A stretch of DNA of 53,886 bases from Desulfatiglans sp. (GTDB taxonomy: Bacteria > Desulfobacterota > DSM-4660 > Desulfatiglandales > HGW-15): NCBI GenBank assembly GCA_012513605.1, contig JAAZBV010000032.1, positions 1 to 53,886 of the forward strand, in the 5' to 3' direction. This document shows positions 34,924-43,266 of the stretch, piece by piece (the stretch's first letter is position 1; each line of letters starts with the position of its first letter). Below the pieces are notes generated by a model. The model searched no databases and had not been told where the DNA came from. It saw nothing but the letters and a program-made list of their open reading frames with translations. The position numbers and the translations under genes are program-made.

Positions 34924-37110
34924 ATGATTAAAAGAAAGGGGCGAGACGTGAAACCATTGTACATAAAGTTAATGCCTTTATTAATTATTGTTTCTCTTTT
35001 TTCCGCAAATATACATGCTGACACCTTTAAAGGAAAAATACTTCTTTCACACTTCACCACTTCTGCTGTTAAAATAGATGGCATGCGAGACCCGGTTTGG
35101 GATAATGCGGTTTCATCAGAGATCAAAACCACCATGTCCTGGGATCTTAAAACAGTATCCACAGATTGTTCTGTATCAGGCAAGGTAAGCTCACTCTGGG
35201 ACGGGGCACTTTTATATCTGCTTGTTGAGGTATCTGACTATGATATTTTTACTGAAGGCCGGATGCCGACTGATAATGACGGTATTGAGGTCTTTATTGA
35301 TCTTCATAATGATAAAAACGCAAAATATCTTGAGGATGACTGGCAGATAAACATTACCGCAAAAGGGGCTATTTCCGGGAAAGGCGCATATCAGGAAAGA
35401 GTGAAGGTGTTTGCGGTCGCACCATCTTATGACAGTAACGATAAGCTGGTTGGTTATAAGGTCGAACTGGCTCTATTTACAGGTGGCATCCCGATAAAAA
35501 ACAACACCCCTGTTGGGATAGAGTTTTCAATAAGTGATGCGTCTTCATCAACAAAAAAATGCAGTAACAGGGTATTCTGGAGCGATGGGAATAACAGGGG
35601 GCTTGATGATAACAGGAGATGGGGCATTGTTACCCTGACAGGTCATGATGAAAAATCACCACTCGCGCCTGATACATATATTCTGAATAAAAATATCAGA
35701 AAGGCTGAGGCCTTGCCAAAAGGCATCTGGAAGTCCGAAGTAGAGCTTAACGCAGCTCTTGCATTCGCAAAAAAAGTGATTTTATCAAATGACCAGGTAG
35801 AGATCGACAGATGCAATATTCAACTTGACGCAGCTTTTAAGAACCTGCGCAGGAATGGCAAATACCCAGACCCAATGGATTTGCCTGAAATTATAACACT
35901 ACCTGACCCGTTCGCCTTTTTTAATGGTGCAAAGGTAAAATCAATTGAAGAGTGGGACAGGCGCAGGGATGAGATAAAGGAGCTTGCCCGGTATTATGAG
36001 TATGGTTATATGCCTGGCCCGCCTGAAAGGGTGACAGCTGAAAACTCAGAAAAAGGCATTAATATAGTGGTGACTGATAAGGGTAAAACAGGTGCCATTA
36101 CCGGGCTTCTTACCCTGCCCACGGTTGAACAATGCGGTAAAGACGGCCCATACCCTGTTATTGTAAGCATTGATTTCTGGCCCATGAAACCCCATGAAAT
36201 ATTTCTTAAGTCCGGGTATGCAGTGCTAAGCATTACCTATTCAAGCGCTGCAAGCGATGATTATGCACATAAAGGGGCATTCTATACATTATATCCCTAT
36301 GATGTTACCACAGGTAATGATGCAGGCACCCTGCTTGCCTGGGCATGGGCTGCAAGCCGAGGCGTTGACGGCCTTGAATATCTTATCAGAAACAATCCTG
36401 AATTAAAGGACAAACTTGATCTTGATAAACTTGCTGTTACCGGTTTCTCAAGGTGTGGAAAAGCGGCCCTTGCTGCCGGTCTGTTCGATGACCGGTTCAA
36501 GGTTGTGAGCCCCGGTGCCTCCGGTTGTGGAGGTGCTGCTGTGTACAGGTATATCTCCTCCGGTAATGAATATGCATGGGGTGTTTCACCCGGTAATGAG
36601 GCGCTGGGTGACAAGATAAGGCACCAGGGCCATAACTCAAATGAGATGCTTGCGAGATTCCTGAATTATCCCAGGATATATGAGACAAAAACACACGGCT
36701 ATGGTGAGAGGCTTCCATATGACCATCATGAAATAATTGCTGCTATCGTACCAAGGGCAGTGCTCATTACCACAGCAACAGATGATTACGCCAATAATGC
36801 GGAAGGGGATGCCATTGGGTTTGAAGGGGCAAGGCCGGTTTACAAATTCCATAATGCGGAAAAGAAGCTTGCACTGAATATTCGGACAACAGGTGAAAAG
36901 AATCCATATGGATTTGGTGACGGCCACTGGCAGAGTGATAAACAGGTGCAGAACCTTGTTGATTTTTCAAATATGGTCTTTTTTGGAAAGCCCTTGTCTT
37001 CTGAGCAGAAAAAGGTGTTCTATTCAAACCCATACTATCCGACTTTTGATAAATATTATGGTGGTATAGAATCAATGATGCCGTGGATAAGTAAAGCGCT
37101 TCTCCCTTGA
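34924..37110 (+). CDS. Secreted CE15-like (glucuronoyl esterase) alpha/beta hydrolase with CBM9-like domain
   Basis: About 728 residues. A signal peptide (PLYIKLMPLLIIVSLFSANIHA) leads to a CBM9-like carbohydrate-binding beta-sandwich (VKIDGMRDPVWDNA to DNDGIEVFIDLHND), a helical FIVAR-like linker, and a CE15-type hydrolase. The nucleophile is Ser in GFSRCGKAA (codon 36448) and the His is in GDGHW (codon 36925). The canonical CE15 Glu in the ESGxGG motif is replaced (GASGCGG, codon 36517), so an acid after a later strand (TATDDYANNAEGD) may serve. CE15 enzymes split lignin-glucuronoxylan esters. ATG 34924 (AAGG upstream) and GTG 34948 (AAAGGGG upstream) are both possible starts. Confidence 0.8.
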   Translation: MIKRKGRDVKPLYIKLMPLLIIVSLFSANIHADTFKGKILLSHFTTSAVKIDGMRDPVWDNAVSSEIKTTMSWDLKTVSTDCSVSGKVSSLWDGALLYLLVEVSDYDIFTEGRMPTDNDGIEVFIDLHNDKNAKYLEDDWQINITAKGAISGKGAYQERVKVFAVAPSYDSNDKLVGYKVELALFTGGIPIKNNTPVGIEFSISDASSSTKKCSNRVFWSDGNNRGLDDNRRWGIVTLTGHDEKSPLAPDTYILNKNIRKAEALPKGIWKSEVELNAALAFAKKVILSNDQVEIDRCNIQLDAAFKNLRRNGKYPDPMDLPEIITLPDPFAFFNGAKVKSIEEWDRRRDEIKELARYYEYGYMPGPPERVTAENSEKGINIVVTDKGKTGAITGLLTLPTVEQCGKDGPYPVIVSIDFWPMKPHEIFLKSGYAVLSITYSSAASDDYAHKGAFYTLYPYDVTTGNDAGTLLAWAWAASRGVDGLEYLIRNNPELKDKLDLDKLAVTGFSRCGKAALAAGLFDDRFKVVSPGASGCGGAAVYRYISSGNEYAWGVSPGNEALGDKIRHQGHNSNEMLARFLNYPRIYETKTHGYGERLPYDHHEIIAAIVPRAVLITTATDDYANNAEGDAIGFEGARPVYKFHNAEKKLALNIRTTGEKNPYGFGDGHWQSDKQVQNLVDFSNMVFFGKPLSSEQKKVFYSNPYYPTFDKYYGGIESMMPWISKALLP

Positions 37111-37176
37111 TGGGAAAGGAGGATTAAGAATTCTTTAAGTCAACAGAATTGGCATCTATTTCCGACCGGAATTTAT

Positions 37177-37465
37177 GTAGAGACAAACCATGCGCCACAT
37201 AACCGCAGTAAACCGGCATCTCCGCACACCTGTAGAGACAAGGCGTGCCTTGTCTCTACGCACGGTGAAATGCTAATTGCAGGTATTACCCATGCAAACC
37301 TGATCCATATAAAACCTTTTACACGGACAACCCATGCGCCAAATGACCGCAGGAAACAGACATCCCCTCCATGCCTGTTGAGACAAGACATTATATTTTC
37401 GAGCTAAATGACAATATATGCATCCCCTCAAAAACCTGTAGAGACAAGGCATGCCTTGTCTCTAC
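37177..37465. repeat. Dispersed repeat array with two perfect 28-base palindromes
   Basis: GTAGAGACAAGGC and its complement form near-perfect palindromes at 37232-37259 and 37438-37465. A degenerate direct copy of about 64 bases is seen at 37181-37243 and 37325-37388. Further decayed units begin near 37177. No gene is credible here; the small open frames are products of the palindromes. Confidence 0.85.
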
Positions 37466-37479
37466 AAGGTGGTGTATAA

Positions 37480-37707
37480 TCCACCTCCGCTTCTCAGCTA
37501 TGGCGGGACAAGAATGCGACTCTACAATCTTTTGGGGAGCTGACTTTGTGCTCAATAAACATTTACATTGAACATACATTGTCATAAATACAATAAAATA
37601 ATATTCGCCACGGAGACCATCCGCCTTCGCTGAAGCTATGGCGAGACAGGCGGAGAACACGGAATAAAAGCTAAAAGATTAAACCTCCGTGACCTCAGTG
37701 GTTAGCT
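37480..37707. repeat. Intergenic mosaic of AGCTATGGCG and CACGGAG repeats
   Basis: CCGCTTCTCAGCTATGGCGG (from about 37487) and CCGCCTTCGCTGAAGCTATGGCG (from about 37621) are related copies. They are flanked by CGCCACGGAG (37607) and CTCCGTGACCTCAGTGG (37686), an element similar to the inverted repeat at 5902-5985. Confidence 0.6.
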
Positions 37708-37760
37708 ATAAGATGTATACCTACTTCATATAAAAACTATCACCTTTAAAAGGGGCTACG

Positions 37761-38591
37761 ATGAGTAATATAAATAACCTTCTGGAAACAGTAAATCCTG
37801 TTATTGATAAGGTAGTCGAGGCATTGAAAAGACGCAAAATCAAAGGCATTGCAGCAGAAGATTCAGCCCATGCGAGAAAACTTATATTGGATATTGTTCC
37901 GGAGGGTGCAGTAATTGGCATTGGTGACTCATCCAGTGTGAGGCAGATAGAGGTGGTGAAGGACCTTGAAGAACGGGGTAACAGGGTAATAAACGGTTTT
38001 GACCCCGATAAAAAGATCCATGACCTGAAATCCCATTTTGAAAACGGCTTCTGGCCAATGCTTGAGGCAACAGTGTGTGATGTATTTCTCACCGGCTCAA
38101 ATGCCATTACAGAAGATGGCCGTATAATAAATGTAGATGGCAATGGAAACAGGATAGCAGGGATGATCTGGGGGCACCCCATTACCATCCTTGTTATGGG
38201 AAGAAACAAGATAGTGAAAGACCTTGAGGAAGGAATGGAGAGGGTGAAAAATGTTATTGCACCTGAACACCTTAAAAGAAAAGGCTCACCATCACCATGT
38301 ACCAAAACAGGATACTGTCATGACTGTATCGGGCCCCACAGGGCCTGTGCGATAACAGGCATTATCGAATCCAGCACGCCTCATACTAAAATCCATGTTA
38401 TTCTGGTTGATGAAGACCTTGGATTAAGCTGGGACAGGGCATGGCCGGAAGAAAGAATAAACCGGATAATCAGTCACCATGAAGAACATATGGTTATGTG
38501 CCCCATGCCGGAATGTGTTTTTGAAAAGGGTAATAACGATAAACTGTGGGAAATGGCCAGACAGAAAAGACGGGGCAGTGTCTGGTCCTGA
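37761..38591 (+). CDS. LUD-domain protein (DUF162, LutC-like)
   Basis: A 276-residue protein with the LUD fold: EGAVIGIGDSSSVRQI, FLTGSNAITEDGRIINVDGNGNR-type block and GHPITILVMGRNKIV. The C-terminal part has a cysteine group (CTKTGYCHDCIGPHRAC) that could bind a metal or cluster. LUD proteins include lactate-utilisation subunits and other oxidoreductase partners; this solo form with extra cysteines is common in anaerobes and its function is unknown. AGGGGCT precedes the ATG. Confidence 0.85.
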   Translation: MSNINNLLETVNPVIDKVVEALKRRKIKGIAAEDSAHARKLILDIVPEGAVIGIGDSSSVRQIEVVKDLEERGNRVINGFDPDKKIHDLKSHFENGFWPMLEATVCDVFLTGSNAITEDGRIINVDGNGNRIAGMIWGHPITILVMGRNKIVKDLEEGMERVKNVIAPEHLKRKGSPSPCTKTGYCHDCIGPHRACAITGIIESSTPHTKIHVILVDEDLGLSWDRAWPEERINRIISHHEEHMVMCPMPECVFEKGNNDKLWEMARQKRRGSVWS

Positions 38592-38610
38592 ACATGTGTC
38601 AGGGCACAGC

Positions 38611-38652
38611 GCCATTAACCCGCCATAGCTTTTGCTATGGCGGGTTAATGGC
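38611..38652. terminator. Perfect 19-base hairpin between convergent genes
   Basis: Arms 38611-38629 and 38634-38652 pair perfectly around a TTTT loop. There is no T tract, but the position between two convergent genes suggests a terminator or a repeat. The core CGCCATAGC is shared with the repeats near 37500-37640. Confidence 0.65.
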
Positions 38653-38660
38653 TAGAAAAG

Positions 38661-39926
38661 TTAATCCTTTGCCTTAACCCACCTCATAACCTCTTTTAAG
38701 CCCGGTTTTGTACCTGTCCGCAGGATACCCACCCTGTATACCTTGCCCGCAATAGGGATAATTATTCCCAGCGTGGCAATATTTATAAGGCATGAGATAA
38801 GTGGATAAATAAATGGAATGTCAACCAGTGTATACCTGCATGGCATAACTATTATAGTTGCAAAGGGGAAGTATGATGCTACAACAGCCAACTGGTTATC
38901 CGGATTTCGCAGCATCGAGAATGTAATAAAAAAGGGTATCATAATAAGAAACATTACCGGAAATACACCCTGCTGGGCCTCCTGTGGGTCATTGAATATA
39001 GCCCCAACCATTGCAAACAACCCTTGAAAAATCAACATGCCCAGAGAAAAATTTAACAGGAAATAGACAAGATAACCCAGGCCAATATCAAATTTGAATT
39101 TGACCGGTAAAGCTATCCATGATGTCGCAATAAGTATGATCATGGGCGATAGCCATATTATCATCTGGACAAGGGCTGTGACAGTGCTGCCTATTATCTT
39201 GCCAGCCATCAGTTCCTTGCTGCTTACGCTTGAAAGCAGCACCTCAACAACCTTGCTGGTTTTTTCTTCCATGACAGATGACATGGTCATTGTCCCGGTC
39301 ATAATCAGGCTGAGGTAGAGTAAGAATGCGAACACAAACGAAAATATCATATTGCCAAAGCCCTGTTCCTCTATTTTCTCCTCCTTTGAGACCTTGAAAT
39401 TGTTGAATTTTACAGATTGTCTGGCAAAGTTGAGCTCTTCCGGTGAAAGTGTTTTTTCCTTAAAATACTGATCAATCAGGACATTGTTTATTGGCCCGTT
39501 CATCTTTTCAAATACAGAGAGTTTATTGGGTATTTTGGCATAATACTCCACATTCTTATCTGTCAAAGCCTTATCAGGGATAAAAATGATGCCGGTAAGT
39601 TCCTTAAGGAGTTCACTCTTTTTACTGTCCACATACCCCTTGATTTCCTTCAATGGTACAGTATTATAGGTGATTGTCCACGAACCTTCCTTAATAAATT
39701 CAAGTTCTGAAAAGATCTTCCTGCATTCTTCAGTCAGGATAGCGGACTCAGTAACAATCTCTATCTTGGTACCCTTGTCCCCCTGATAAAGCACCATGAG
39801 GGCCTGGAAACCCATTATGATCAGCATTATCGCCGGCATCAGTATGGTCATAAATATGAAAGACTTGGACATGAGTTTTTCACGTAGTTCCCTTGTTATG
39901 ACGGCAAGTATTCTATAATTAGGCAA
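38661..39926 (-). CDS. ABC-2 type exporter permease (NatB-like)
   Basis: About 421 residues with one N-terminal membrane helix (SFIFMTILMPAIMLIIMGFQAL), a large extracytoplasmic domain (about 50-200) and five or six C-terminal helices, as in NatB/YhaP permeases. The motif SVMEEKTSKVVEVLLSSVSSKELMAGKIIG is the typical ABC-2 coupling region (only part quoted in spirit; see positions about 218-245). The start is placed at TTG 39926, preceded by AAGGAGG within the ATPase gene and overlapping its stop; the longer frame from 40001 would overlap the ATPase by 83 bases. Works with the ATPase upstream. Confidence 0.85.
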   Translation of the reverse strand: MPNYRILAVITRELREKLMSKSFIFMTILMPAIMLIIMGFQALMVLYQGDKGTKIEIVTESAILTEECRKIFSELEFIKEGSWTITYNTVPLKEIKGYVDSKKSELLKELTGIIFIPDKALTDKNVEYYAKIPNKLSVFEKMNGPINNVLIDQYFKEKTLSPEELNFARQSVKFNNFKVSKEEKIEEQGFGNMIFSFVFAFLLYLSLIMTGTMTMSSVMEEKTSKVVEVLLSSVSSKELMAGKIIGSTVTALVQMIIWLSPMIILIATSWIALPVKFKFDIGLGYLVYFLLNFSLGMLIFQGLFAMVGAIFNDPQEAQQGVFPVMFLIMIPFFITFSMLRNPDNQLAVVASYFPFATIIVMPCRYTLVDIPFIYPLISCLINIATLGIIIPIAGKVYRVGILRTGTKPGLKEVMRWVKAKD

Positions 39927-40842
39927 GGTTGAGTCCCTCCTTTGCCGGGCTTCCGGCCAGTTTAATGAATATCTCGTTAAGGGATATATTGGCGCTGTCA
40001 AAACTGATCACCTTTACATTATTCTCAAGGAGTAGTTTTAACAGCTCCTGTGTCTGGCCGGAGCTTTTAAGCGATATGCCGACGCTGTTACCGAAATCCG
40101 AGATATTACTTACTATGGGATTATTGTGCAGGAAAAATATATCCCCTTCATAAGTTAGTTTTACATTATTCTTTGAAAAATCGGCCTTTATAGTATTGAG
40201 GTCACCGTTTAAAATTATCTTTCCCTTATCGATCATGGCGATGTTATCACAGAGCCTTTCTGCAAAATCCATCAAGTGGGTGGAAAAGATAATAACCTTG
40301 CCCTCCCTCTTTTTTTCAAGGATTATATCCTTGAGCAGGTTTGTATTGATCGGGTCAAGTCCTGAAAAGGGTTCGTCCAGTACAATAAAATCAGGGTCAT
40401 GAATTATAGTGGAAATAAATTGCACCTTCTGCTGGTTACCCTTTGAAAGGGCTTCAAGCTTTGAATTGGCGCGGTCTGAAAGCTCAAATCTTTCAAGATA
40501 ATCCTTTGCCTTTTTTGTGACATCCTTTCCTTTTTTACCCTTGAGTTCCGCAAAATAAAGGATGGTCTCAAGGACCTTCATCTTTTTATAAAGCCCCCTT
40601 TCTTCAGGTAGGTATCCGACCCTGGCCCGGAACTCATGATCAACCGGTCTGCCCCTGAACAATATCTCTCCGGAATTGGGCATATAGATATTCATAAGCA
40701 TGCGGATTGTCGTGGTTTTTCCTGCCCCATTCCGGCCTATCAGGCCAAAAATAGAACCCTCAGGGATTTTAAATGAGGCGTTATCAACCGCCCTGATATT
40801 TTCAAATATCTTTGTAAGATTCTTAACTTCAAGTGCTGGCAT
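39919..40842 (-). CDS. ABC transporter ATPase (NatA/CcmA-like)
   Basis: A 307-residue ATPase with Walker A GRNGAGKTT, Q loop, signature LSKGNQQK, Walker B FIVLDEPFSGLD and the switch His in STHLMDFAE. The C-terminal tail (about 230-300) is typical for ATPases of ABC-2 exporters. The natAB type exports sodium or toxic compounds, but the substrate here is unknown. It is the first gene of a two-gene operon; the permease start lies inside its end. Confidence 0.9.
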   Translation of the reverse strand: MPALEVKNLTKIFENIRAVDNASFKIPEGSIFGLIGRNGAGKTTTIRMLMNIYMPNSGEILFRGRPVDHEFRARVGYLPEERGLYKKMKVLETILYFAELKGKKGKDVTKKAKDYLERFELSDRANSKLEALSKGNQQKVQFISTIIHDPDFIVLDEPFSGLDPINTNLLKDIILEKKREGKVIIFSTHLMDFAERLCDNIAMIDKGKIILNGDLNTIKADFSKNNVKLTYEGDIFFLHNNPIVSNISDFGNSVGISLKSSGQTQELLKLLLENNVKVISFDSANISLNEIFIKLAGSPAKEGLNLA

Positions 40843-40918
40843 GAGTGTTTTTCCTGTATAAAATTATATAAAGTTCAAGACTTCAAAATCCTTACACATC
40901 TGTCATGTTACGCTAACA

Positions 40919-40950
40919 GGCGCAAGGCTCAAGGTTCAAGGCACAAGGAA
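40919..40950. repeat. Dispersed repeat, copy B (GGCGCAAGGCTCAAGG type)
   Basis: This plus-strand copy shares 18 bases with the complement of the element at 22269-22296. A looser relative (CCTTGAACCCTCGACCCC) follows at about 41031-41057 in opposite orientation, so the two could pair. Confidence 0.55.
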
Positions 40951-41118
40951 AAGCTAAAACTTGCTGGATACTAGCAGCTTCATAGAAAATGTCAAAGCCT
41001 GAATTTTTTCTGAAAATGAGAATTCTTGACCCCTTGAACCCTCGACCCCTTGAACCCTTCTCAAATTTGTAATAGAACATTCATATTTTATTTTCAGCAA
41101 ATTTATTTTGGAGAGAAT

Positions 41119-41826
41119 ATGCTGCCTAAAGGAATCTTATTTGATCTTGATGACACGATTATTGCCTACAGCGCCAATTCAAAGGCCATATGGAAAGAGG
41201 TATGCGGGGAATTTTCAAGGGAAAACCATAAACTTGAACCCGAATCGCTTTATATGACAATAAAAGAGGTAAGCAGTTGGTACTGGTATGACCCTGAAAG
41301 GCACAGGATAGGCCGCAGTGACCTGAACAGGGCGAGAAGGGTAATCTTAGAGATGGTATTTGAAAGACTGGGTGTGGATGATATCCCCCTTGCCCATAAG
41401 ATCGGCGAGACCTTTCAACTTAGAAAAGAGGAGGGGCTTTTTCTTTTTGATGGGGCTGTTGACACACTGGAATACCTTGTTGATAACAATGTCAAACTGG
41501 CCATGATGACAAATGGTGAAACAATAAAACAGAGAGAGAAGATAAGAAGATTTAATCTCGAAAAATATTTTTCAGTAATCCTTATTGAAGGGGAACAGGG
41601 CTTTGGTAAACCTGATGAAAGGGTGTTTATCAAGGCCCTTGAGGGGTTGGATCTCCGTTCGGAAGAATGCTGGGCAGTAGGAGATAACCTTGAATGGGAT
41701 GTGGCAGGCCCGCAGAAGATGGGCATATTAGGCATATGGAATGATTTCAGGAAGAGCGGGCTGCCAGAAGATTCTGAAGTCAAGCCGGACAGGATTGTAA
41801 ACAACATAAGAGAATTGATTGAATAA
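41119..41826 (+). CDS. HAD-superfamily hydrolase
   Basis: A 235-residue HAD hydrolase of the phosphoglycolate phosphatase/YjjG type. Motif I is FDLDDTIIAY, motif II MTNG, motif III lysine in GFGKPDERVF and motif IV VGDNLEWDV. The alpha-helical cap is present (about 20-95). Substrate unknown; probably a phosphate ester. The ATG at 41119 follows GGAGAG; an in-frame upstream codon adds 23 residues without support. No clear operon partner. Confidence 0.85.
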   Translation: MLPKGILFDLDDTIIAYSANSKAIWKEVCGEFSRENHKLEPESLYMTIKEVSSWYWYDPERHRIGRSDLNRARRVILEMVFERLGVDDIPLAHKIGETFQLRKEEGLFLFDGAVDTLEYLVDNNVKLAMMTNGETIKQREKIRRFNLEKYFSVILIEGEQGFGKPDERVFIKALEGLDLRSEECWAVGDNLEWDVAGPQKMGILGIWNDFRKSGLPEDSEVKPDRIVNNIRELIE

Positions 41827-41832
41827 GGTGGG

Positions 41833-42101
41833 TCAAGGTGAAAAAAACCGGGCGGCTACAAAGAGGTTTATTAGCACGGCCCCTGCGGTGCCCATTATCA
41901 GGGAAATTCCTTTTCTGTTAAGCCCTTCAAGTATATTCAGGACATCCATGCCTGATGTGTGGCCAAGGTTGCCGGTAGTCCTGCCTTAACCTTTGGGGCG
42001 TCTACCACCTTTATTGGTTCAGGCAATGAATAATAGTATATTGCATATCCTGTTCCTGAAAGGAGGATAACAAGAATAAGCTAACGTATAATGCGCCCCA
42101 T
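41833..42101 (-). pseudogene. MacA/MacB efflux remnant, fused and frameshifted
   Basis: On the minus strand a good ribosome site (GGAGG, 42107-42111) and ATG (42101) start a frame MGRIIR*LILVILLSGTGYA with an in-frame TAG at codon 7, continuing to YYYSLPEPIKVV, the look of the N-terminal membrane segment of a MacA/HlyD adaptor. Near 41976 it passes in a different frame into GNLGHTSGMDVLNILEGLN and KGISLIM, the post-Walker B segment of a MacB/LolD ATPase, then an unrelated hydrophobic end and stop at 41833. So most of a macA-macB pair was lost by deletion. Confidence 0.65.
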
Positions 42102-42278
42102 TATAGCCTCCTGGTCAACCCGCTGGAGAAGTACGTTTAAATTTGACATGTAAATTGATTAGACCTCTGAAATCTATAATAGCCCATCCTCTATGTCAAG
42201 GAAGGCAAAACACTTTTTCCTTGTGAAAATCCCCTGTTTTTATTATCCTTCATGCTTCTTTATATCGGAGGAAAAATC

Positions 42279-43196
42279 GTGGCACGCATCTTCGGTCCGG
42301 TCCCGTCAAGGAGACTCGGGCTTTCATTAGGCATAGATCTTGTCCCATGCAAGACATGCAGCTACAACTGCATCTACTGCGAGGTAGGCAGGACCACTGA
42401 CCTTATTACAGAGCCATCCTCCTTTATCAATATAGCGGAAACAGTTAAAGAGCTTGAGGAGGTCATATCAAAGAGCCCGCCTGATGTGATAACCCTTGCT
42501 GGTTCAGGTGAGCCGACACTTAATCTTGATATAGGGGTCTTGATTTCTGAGATAAAAAAGATTACAAAAATACCCTTGACCCTGCTCACAAACGGTTCGC
42601 TCCTCTGGAAAGAGGAGGTAAGGGAAAGATGCATGGGCGTTGATATCATCCTGCCAACGCTCTCTTCGGTTTTTAAAAAGACACATGATATGATCCACAG
42701 GCCGCACCCCGGTCTTGACCTTGACAGGATCATACATGGCCTCACGGAGACAAGGAGGCTCTTTAAAAAGGGATATTATCTTGAGGTGGTGCTGCTTAAA
42801 GGGATAAATGACAGCGATGAGGAGCTTTCCGGGCTTAAAAAGGCCATAGGGGATATAGCGCCTGACAGGGTACAGCTCAATACGGTTGTAAGGCCCCCTG
42901 CTGAAACGAACGCACTTCCTTTGAGCCAGGAGAGGCTTGAAGAGATAAAGAGGTACCTTGGAGGCAATACAGAGATCATTGCCCCATCACCCATAAAGGG
43001 CAGGGGGAAGATATCAGATTCAAGGGCAGAAAGGATTTTTGAGATGGTAAGAAGACGCCCTGTAACTATTGATGATATCTCAAATGCCCTGAATATCAGC
43101 CGGGCGGAAACCGAACAGATGGTTAAAGGGCTTATGATAAAGGGCATTATTCTGGAACAGAGACATGGAGATAATCTGTTCTACACTTCAAAATAA
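42279..43196 (+). CDS. Radical SAM protein (COG0731 type) with C-terminal winged helix
   Basis: A 305-residue radical SAM protein. The cluster motif is CSYNCIYC (CxxxCxxC), preceded by the FGPVPSRRLGLSLGID block that marks the COG0731 group. GSGEPTL is the SAM-binding GGE-like motif. The last 60 residues (RRRPVTIDDISNALNISRAE) form a winged helix. Some relatives are wyosine-synthesis-like, but substrate and role here are unknown. The GTG start at 42279 is favoured over ATG 42252 because GGAGG stands 6 bases upstream. It precedes the activase gene by 70 bases. Confidence 0.83.
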   Translation: MARIFGPVPSRRLGLSLGIDLVPCKTCSYNCIYCEVGRTTDLITEPSSFINIAETVKELEEVISKSPPDVITLAGSGEPTLNLDIGVLISEIKKITKIPLTLLTNGSLLWKEEVRERCMGVDIILPTLSSVFKKTHDMIHRPHPGLDLDRIIHGLTETRRLFKKGYYLEVVLLKGINDSDEELSGLKKAIGDIAPDRVQLNTVVRPPAETNALPLSQERLEEIKRYLGGNTEIIAPSPIKGRGKISDSRAERIFEMVRRRPVTIDDISNALNISRAETEQMVKGLMIKGIILEQRHGDNLFYTSK

Positions 43197-43266
43197 ATAA
43201 TTTTTTCATTGTTTGCATTCTATCAACTGATTTTTGTTTTTATTACACCTGAAGGGGGATGCATGA

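Noticed and set aside
37173-37660. Small open frames on both strands
   Set aside because: They translate the palindromic repeats (ETRHALSLQV-like peptides) and have no ribosome sites.
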